Positions 58,850 to 64,000 of a stretch of 64,000 nucleotides of DNA are shown in pieces (position 1 is the first letter of the stretch; each line of letters opens with the position of its first letter). The notes beneath the pieces are model-generated. The model was not told the origin of the DNA. It ran no database searches and worked only from the letters and a program-made list of their open reading frames with translations. Source of the stretch: Sphingobacterium olei (lineage in GTDB: Bacteria > Bacteroidota > Bacteroidia > Sphingobacteriales > Sphingobacteriaceae); the NCBI RefSeq assembly GCF_005048855.1, contig NZ_SUME01000012.1, positions 1-64,000 of the forward strand, in the 5' to 3' direction. A program made the translations under genes and the position numbers.

Positions 58850-61084
58850 ATGGAAAACTATATTATTTACTTACCCGCAGTATTAGCTGTTTTGGGGCTC
58901 CTTTTTATGATGACGAAAGCGACTTGGGTCGGCAGGCAAGATGCTGGCGATGATCGTATGCAGATTATTTCCAAAAGTATTCAAGAAGGCGCGTTGGCCT
59001 TTTTAAAAGCGGAATATCGTATACTTTTGATTTTTGTAGCGATTGCTTCAGTAGCACTTTTTGTTGTTTCTATTTTGGTCGATACAACCCATTGGATTAT
59101 TGTTGTAGCATTTATATTTGGTGCATTTTTTTCTGCGCTGGCCGGAAATATAGGAATGCGTATCGCAACCAAAAGTAACGTTCGCACGACCCAAGCTGCG
59201 AGAACCAGTCTTCCACAAGCCTTGAAAGTTTCCTTTTCCGGGGGGACCGTGATGGGATTAGGTGTGGCTGGACTAGCTGTACTGGGACTAAGTATTTTCT
59301 TTTTACTTTTCTTAAAAATGTTTATTACCGAAGGTGGAAATTTTTATAGTGAAATGACCGTGGTTTTAGAGGCACTTGCTGGGTTTTCATTAGGTGCAGA
59401 GTCCATTGCACTATTTGCACGTGTGGGAGGCGGTATATATACTAAAGCCGCCGATGTCGGAGCGGATCTGGTAGGTAAGGTCGAAGCAGGTATTCCCGAG
59501 GATGATCCACGTAATCCAGCTACCATCGCCGATAACGTTGGAGATAACGTTGGTGACGTAGCTGGAATGGGAGCTGATTTATTTGGATCCTATGTGGCTA
59601 CTGTATTAGCATCAATGGTATTAGGTAATTATATTATAAAAGACATGAGTGAAGCAACAGGTACCCTATATACTGATGCTTTCCAAGGTATGGGGCCTAT
59701 TCTTTTGCCAATTGTAATTGCCGGGGTAGGAATATTGGCATCTATCATTGGGACATTTTTTGTGAAAATAGCAAACAATGATGCGAAAGAGGCTCAGGTG
59801 CAAAAAGCATTAAATATGGGTAACTGGGTAGCTATTTTTTTAACTATTATCTCCTGTTTTTTCCTTATAACCTACATGTTGCCAGAGACCATTCAAATGA
59901 AGTTTTTCGGTGAGGGCTATAAAGATGTTCCACGGATGAATGTTTTTTACTCTACTCTTGTGGGGTTGACAGTAGGCGGGTTGATCTCAGCTTTCACGGA
60001 ATATTATACAGGGTTGGGTAAAAAGCCTGTATTAAATATTGTTCGAAATTCGTCTACAGGAGCCGGAACAAATATTATAGCTGGATTAGCTACTGGAATG
60101 ATGTCAACATTTTCATCTGTTTTGTTGTTTGCCTTTGCGATTTGGGGTTCCTATTCCTTAGCGGGCTTCTATGGCGTAGCTATTGCGGCCTCTGCGATGA
60201 TGGCAACGACAGCTATGCAGTTAGCAATAGACGCATTTGGGCCGATTGCTGATAATGCAGGTGGAATAGCTGAAATGAGTGAACTGCCGAAAGAAGTTCG
60301 TCAGCGTACAGATATACTAGACTCTGTGGGTAATACGACTGCTGCTGTAGGAAAAGGATTTGCTATAGCGTCGGCGGCTTTAACTGCACTCGCGTTATTC
60401 GCAGCCTATGTGACTTTCACTGGTATTGATGGAATCAACATTTTTAAAGCAGATGTTTTGGCTGCATTATTTATAGGCGGAATGATACCTGTTGTTTTCT
60501 CAGCATTGGCGATGCAATCGGTCGGTAAGGCGGCAATGGATATGGTGAATGAAGTTCGTCGTCAATTCCGAGAAATCCCGGGAATAATGGAAGGGACGGG
60601 ACAACCAGAATACGGTAAGTGTGTTGATATATCTACCAAAGCGGCACTGCGTGAGATGATGCTACCGGGTGCTCTGACAATTATTACACCTATAATTGTA
60701 GGATTTGTAATGGGCGCAGAAGCTTTAGGTGCATATATGGCGGGTGTTACGGTTTCAGGGGTATTGTGGGCTATTTTTCAGAATAATGCTGGGGGAGCTT
60801 GGGATAATGCAAAGAAATCTTTTGAAGCAGGCGTGGAAATAAATGGAGAAATGACTTATAAAGGTTCTGAAGCACATAAGGCAGCAGTTACTGGAGATAC
60901 CGTGGGAGATCCTTTTAAAGATACCTCTGGCCCCTCGATGAATATTTTAATTAAATTAACTTGTTTAATAGGATTGGTCATCGCACCAATTCTAGGAAAT
61001 CACAGTGCTCAGATGGCGAAGCAAAAAGAAAAAGAAACGTTGGATAAAATAGTGCTGATTGAAAAAGTAGTGTATAAAAAATAA
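58850..61084 (+). CDS. hppA: K+-dependent membrane pyrophosphatase (probable H+ pump)
   Basis: 744 residues with about 16 membrane helices. Catalytic segments GGGIYTKAADVGADLVGKVE (193-212) and DNVGDNVGDVAGMGADLFGSY (228-248) are present. The loop GNTTAAVGKGFA has Ala where K+-independent enzymes have Lys, so it should need K+. The usual selectivity Glu in the DLFGSY helix is absent (Gly246, Ala250). A Glu appears instead at 184 in LGAESIALF, where most enzymes have Ser. This resembles the divergent H+-pumping group I recall from Flavobacterium. It would use PPi hydrolysis to energise the inner membrane. Monocistronic. Confidence 0.93.
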   Translation: MENYIIYLPAVLAVLGLLFMMTKATWVGRQDAGDDRMQIISKSIQEGALAFLKAEYRILLIFVAIASVALFVVSILVDTTHWIIVVAFIFGAFFSALAGNIGMRIATKSNVRTTQAARTSLPQALKVSFSGGTVMGLGVAGLAVLGLSIFFLLFLKMFITEGGNFYSEMTVVLEALAGFSLGAESIALFARVGGGIYTKAADVGADLVGKVEAGIPEDDPRNPATIADNVGDNVGDVAGMGADLFGSYVATVLASMVLGNYIIKDMSEATGTLYTDAFQGMGPILLPIVIAGVGILASIIGTFFVKIANNDAKEAQVQKALNMGNWVAIFLTIISCFFLITYMLPETIQMKFFGEGYKDVPRMNVFYSTLVGLTVGGLISAFTEYYTGLGKKPVLNIVRNSSTGAGTNIIAGLATGMMSTFSSVLLFAFAIWGSYSLAGFYGVAIAASAMMATTAMQLAIDAFGPIADNAGGIAEMSELPKEVRQRTDILDSVGNTTAAVGKGFAIASAALTALALFAAYVTFTGIDGINIFKADVLAALFIGGMIPVVFSALAMQSVGKAAMDMVNEVRRQFREIPGIMEGTGQPEYGKCVDISTKAALREMMLPGALTIITPIIVGFVMGAEALGAYMAGVTVSGVLWAIFQNNAGGAWDNAKKSFEAGVEINGEMTYKGSEAHKAAVTGDTVGDPFKDTSGPSMNILIKLTCLIGLVIAPILGNHSAQMAKQKEKETLDKIVLIEKVVYKK

Positions 61085-61144
61085 GTTTCAAAGCTTAGTA
61101 AAAAGCACATCCCGCAAGCATATCCTTACGGGGTGTACTTTTTA

Positions 61145-62035
61145 TTAGGTGTATTGTTTTAGCACATCCAAAAAAAGAGGCATTCCTATGTTTCTATTGG
61201 TTTCATTCCAAGCTAATGACAGTGTAGTGCGTTGCGGAAGGGTATCGAGTTCAATAAATTTGACGGCTATTTCATATCCTTTCTTAAGCGAGGTGGGAAC
61301 AATCGCCACACCCAACCCTTGCGCTACTAAGTTAAATATACTCAATGCATTTACCGATCGTAAAGCGACGTTCGGTGTAAAGTTATGGTCTTCAAATATG
61401 CTCATGACTAATTCGTAATAGGTCGAGCTATAATCTTTAGAAAAAAGAATAAACGATTCGTTTTTGAATGCTTCAAGTGACGTGAAATTGTCGCTTTGAA
61501 TAGGATGGTTGTTCGGAAGTACCAGGCTAAAGTGTTCCGTCAGTAACGGTTTTAATCGTAGATTTTTGGGGTTATTATTTATTCTGACAAACCCAAACTC
61601 AAGCTCATTTTTGGATAATAGATCCAATTGTATTTCGTTAGATAATTCTTGCAAAGTAATCTCCATTAAAGGAAACAGTTGTTTTATTTTTAGCAAGATC
61701 TCCGGTAAAACCCCCTGTACTGCTGAACCAATAAAACCTATTCGTAAAGAAGCTTGCTTACCTTCGCCTATTTTCATAAGCTGTTCTTCCATCTGCCAGA
61801 TCTGTTGCAGAATAGTATCCACTTCCGTCTTCATATATTGTCCGGCTTCGGTAAGTCGAACAAAACGTTTCCCCCTATCAAATAACTTTACTTGATAGAT
61901 TTCTTCTAACTGTTTTATCTGGCGCGTTAGTCCCGGTTGTGAGATGAACAATCTTTCTGCCGCTTTACGAAAATGTAATTCTTCTGCCAGTGTCTTAAAA
62001 TACAACAGGTGTCTTAATTCTGTTTGATAATTCAT
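61145..62035 (-). CDS. LysR family transcriptional regulator, likely of the hut genes
   Basis: 296 residues from the ATG at 62035; a TTG lies 9 bp further upstream. The winged helix-turn-helix is clear at 1-62 (LRHLLYFKTLAEELHFRKAAERLFISQPGLTRQIKQLEEIYQVKLFDRG). A two-lobed effector domain follows (LRIGFIGSAVQGVLPEILLKIKQLFP). It is divergent from hutH across a 77-bp gap containing back-to-back -7 boxes. That is the classic arrangement for a LysR regulator of its neighbour. Control by histidine or urocanate is inferred only. Confidence 0.88.
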   Translation of the reverse strand: MNYQTELRHLLYFKTLAEELHFRKAAERLFISQPGLTRQIKQLEEIYQVKLFDRGKRFVRLTEAGQYMKTEVDTILQQIWQMEEQLMKIGEGKQASLRIGFIGSAVQGVLPEILLKIKQLFPLMEITLQELSNEIQLDLLSKNELEFGFVRINNNPKNLRLKPLLTEHFSLVLPNNHPIQSDNFTSLEAFKNESFILFSKDYSSTYYELVMSIFEDHNFTPNVALRSVNALSIFNLVAQGLGVAIVPTSLKKGYEIAVKFIELDTLPQRTTLSLAWNETNRNIGMPLFLDVLKQYT

Positions 62036-62073
62036 AGTTATCAATTGTTGGTAAAATTGGTATTACTAATTAT

Positions 62074-62094
62074 CAAATATAGAAGGTAAATTTG
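62074..62094. promoter_or_regulatory. Back-to-back -7 boxes of the LysR gene and hutH
   Basis: TATATTTG on the minus strand (62081-62074) and TAAATTTG on the plus strand (62087-62094) both match TANNTTTG and are separated by 5 bp. Neither has a good TTG 20 bp upstream. The two promoters overlap so that polymerases would exclude each other, leaving room for LysR control. Confidence 0.55.
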
Positions 62095-62112
62095 ATATAA
62101 ACAGTATAAACG

Positions 62113-63681
62113 ATGAATACATTTAAATACGGAAAAGATATACTGACAAGCTCTTTGGCAGTAGCTATAGCAGCGAATGAGATTAAGGGTATATTGACAG
62201 ATGCGACGAAACAAGAAATAAATCAAAGTGCTACCTATGTACAAGAGATTGTCGACGCAGGTAAAGTCGTGTATGGGATTAATACAGGGTTTGGACCACT
62301 ATGTACAACCCTTATTGATGCACATGATACACGAAAACTGCAAGAAAATATTTTAAAGAGTCATGCAGTGGGAGTAGGAGAACCCATAGACAAAGAACTT
62401 TCCAAATTGATGTTGATCTTGAAGGTGCATGCTCTGGCGAAAGGGTTTTCGGGTGTACAGCTGAGTACAGTCGAACGCGTTATCTGGCATATTCAGCAGG
62501 ATGTGATCCCTGTAGTTCCCAAACAAGGCTCTGTAGGAGCATCTGGTGATCTAGCTCCCTTGTCGCATCTCTTTTTGCCACTGATTGGTTTGGGCAAGGT
62601 TTTCTGTGGAGGTGAGATGATCGACTCATCGTCGGCATTAGCCTCATTTGGTTTACAGCCTGTAGTGCTAGGTGCGAAAGAGGGGCTTGCGCTCATTAAT
62701 GGGACTCAGTTTATGACAGCGCATGGAGTAAGAGCTGTCGTAGATATGAATAGATTAATGAATAATGCAGATTTGATTGCGACACTCATGTTGGAAGGAT
62801 TGAATGGCTCAATAAAACCGTTTTATTCGGAATTGCATCAGTTGCGTCCCTATAAAGGCAATAAGTATGTGGCATCAACAATATATAATTTATTGAGCGG
62901 ATCAGACATATTAGCGTCACACAAAAATTGTACACGGGTTCAAGATCCATATTCACTACGGTGTATACCGCAAGTACACGGAGCATCTAGAAATGCATGG
63001 TTGCATTTCAAGGAAATAATAGAAATTGAAATCAATGCGGTAACGGATAATCCGGTTGTAATTAATAGTGAATTAACAATCAGTGGAGGGAATTTTCATG
63101 GACAACCTATAGCATTGCCGCTGGATTATGCAACATTGGCGGTTTCGGAGTTGGGTAATGTCTCAGACAGAAGGATTTACCTGTCTCTTGAAGGTCAAAC
63201 AAATGGTGTTCCTCGTCTATTGATGAAAGCAACAGGACTTAATTCAGGTTTTATGATCTTGCAATATACCACGGCGGCGTTAGCAAGTGAAAACAAAGGT
63301 TTATGTTTTCCTGCAAGTGCCGATAGTATTCCTACATCGATGGGACAAGAAGATCATGTGAGTATGGGATCTATTTCGGGACGCAAGTTGCTACAGGTGA
63401 TCGATAATGTGGAAAAAATATTAAGTATCGAGTTATTATGTGCGGCACAAGCGAAAGATTACCATTATCCATTACAATCTACTCCAGTAATAGAAGCTAT
63501 TCATCAATACATTCGGAAGCATATACCGCATATGGAAGAAGATCAGCCCATGCAAGAGCTTTTAGACGGAGCGCTGCATATGATAAAATCTGGAATACTC
63601 ATCGATATAGCGCGGGAAACTGCCAACTCTCACAACATAGACGTATTTGGCGATGGGGTCGAATATTTTGAACAGTTTTAG
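62113..63681 (+). CDS. hutH: Histidine ammonia-lyase
   Basis: 522 residues. The self-cyclising Ala143-Ser144-Gly145 (GSVGASGDLAPLSHL), which makes the MIO cofactor, is present. So are YGINTGFG near 54, ALINGTQ, VQDPYSLRC and FHGQPIA. It converts histidine to urocanate, the first step of histidine utilisation. Length is slightly above the usual 505-510. The related phenylalanine and tyrosine lyases share the fold; a following hutI supports histidine. hutI starts 3 bp after the stop. Confidence 0.96.
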   Translation: MNTFKYGKDILTSSLAVAIAANEIKGILTDATKQEINQSATYVQEIVDAGKVVYGINTGFGPLCTTLIDAHDTRKLQENILKSHAVGVGEPIDKELSKLMLILKVHALAKGFSGVQLSTVERVIWHIQQDVIPVVPKQGSVGASGDLAPLSHLFLPLIGLGKVFCGGEMIDSSSALASFGLQPVVLGAKEGLALINGTQFMTAHGVRAVVDMNRLMNNADLIATLMLEGLNGSIKPFYSELHQLRPYKGNKYVASTIYNLLSGSDILASHKNCTRVQDPYSLRCIPQVHGASRNAWLHFKEIIEIEINAVTDNPVVINSELTISGGNFHGQPIALPLDYATLAVSELGNVSDRRIYLSLEGQTNGVPRLLMKATGLNSGFMILQYTTAALASENKGLCFPASADSIPTSMGQEDHVSMGSISGRKLLQVIDNVEKILSIELLCAAQAKDYHYPLQSTPVIEAIHQYIRKHIPHMEEDQPMQELLDGALHMIKSGILIDIARETANSHNIDVFGDGVEYFEQF

Positions 63682-63684
63682 AAG

Positions 63685-64000
63685 ATGGAACAAAAAATGG
63701 AACAAAAAGAGGTATTAATAGGGCCGTTTAAACAATTGTTGACTATGTGCAACCTACCGGACAAAGGAGCATTGTCGGATAAACAGCTGGAGATTGTTGA
63801 ATATGCCGGAATTTGGATCAGCGGTGACAAAATCAAGCAGATCGCTGGTTTTGATGAGCTACGGTTGGTCATTCCAGAAGATGTACAGGTTTACGAGTTG
63901 CAAAAAGAATATGTATGTATGCCATCCTATATAGATTGCCATACCCATATTGTATTTGGAGGGAACCGGGCTAACGATTTCGCGATGCGTAATGCGGGAA
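63685..64000 (+). CDS. hutI: Imidazolonepropionase HutI, N-terminal part (cut by window end)
   Basis: 105 codons are visible. After a doubled MEQKMEQKE start, the text runs LIGPFKQLLTMCN, then GIWISGDKIKQI and VCMPSYIDCHTHIVFGGNRANDF. CHTHIVFGG is the first metal-binding motif of amidohydrolases of the HutI type. The enzyme opens imidazolone propionate in step three of histidine breakdown. It is cotranscribed with hutH (3-bp gap). The rest lies beyond the window. Confidence 0.92.
   Translation, partial: MEQKMEQKEVLIGPFKQLLTMCNLPDKGALSDKQLEIVEYAGIWISGDKIKQIAGFDELRLVIPEDVQVYELQKEYVCMPSYIDCHTHIVFGGNRANDFAMRNAG

Noticed and set aside
1..64000. Mobile elements, CRISPR arrays, prophage or tRNA genes
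   Set aside because: No transposase, integrase, phage protein, regular spaced repeats or cloverleaf-like sequence was noticed in the gaps. Composition and gene density look uniform.

Overview
The window looks like a chromosomal segment from a Bacteroidota bacterium, most likely Sphingobacteriaceae (Sphingobacterium/Pedobacter type). The base composition is moderately AT-rich. Many genes are preceded by TANNTTTG, the -7 element of the Bacteroidota housekeeping sigma factor, several with a TTG/TTTG about 20 bp upstream. Family-level clues agree: a fused CcoN-CcoO oxidase subunit, SusC-like plug motifs in signalling proteins, a FtsL-like protein of Bacteroidota type, a long-tailed FtsZ and a C-terminal PASTA domain on the division PBP. 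Almost everything is core chromosome. I see no transposase, phage gene, CRISPR array, integrase or tRNA.

Layout. 1-125: 3' end of a 5S rRNA and its terminator, closing an rRNA operon. 157-4063: radical SAM protein, MazG-like pyrophosphohydrolase, RluB-type pseudouridine synthase with a repetitive basic N-terminal tail, and a lytic transglycosylase. 4236-10042: a cbb3 oxidase operon, ccoNO-ccoQ-ccoP-ccoG-ccoH plus a TauE/DsbD-like membrane protein; ccoI and ccoS are not in this window. 10043-20194: MATE exporter, TatA, Tex, a small conserved protein, a giant TamB and TsaD. TamB and TsaD are divergent, and TamB appears to start on AUU. 20313-25222: TonB, then a divergent unit of ECF sigma factor, TonB-domain anti-sigma protein and VWA protein. 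25292-28730: a small membrane protein, LutB and AspRS.

29174-44925 is a complete-looking division and cell wall (dcw) cluster: mraZ-rsmH-ftsL-ftsI-murE-mraY-murD-ftsW-murG-murC-ftsQ-ftsA-ftsZ. It lacks murF and ddl. Repeats that look like MraZ boxes precede it, and an inverted pair of DnaA-box-like sequences lies in the ftsA-ftsZ gap. 45115-51770 holds an orphan response regulator, MscL, rpmH-rnpA-yidD, TsaB, CorA, a Skp-like lipoprotein and GyrB.

51929-58753 is the most interesting region. Four genes are packed with overlaps of 11 and 13 bp and a 6 bp gap: a small outer-membrane barrel, a barrel carrying a ComEA-like helix-hairpin-helix domain, a ComEC channel without a metallo-beta-lactamase motif, and a RecQ helicase. 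Together they read as a candidate outer-to-inner-membrane DNA uptake and processing module. The window closes with a membrane pyrophosphatase (58850-61084) whose ion-selectivity glutamate appears displaced, then a LysR regulator divergent from a histidine-utilisation operon (hutH and a truncated hutI).

Together the genes cover low-oxygen respiration, envelope biogenesis (TamB, Skp-like, TonB, Tat), t6A tRNA modification (TsaB, TsaD), peptidoglycan synthesis and division, and possibly DNA uptake. Functions are assigned by reading motifs and recalling families; no database search was run.
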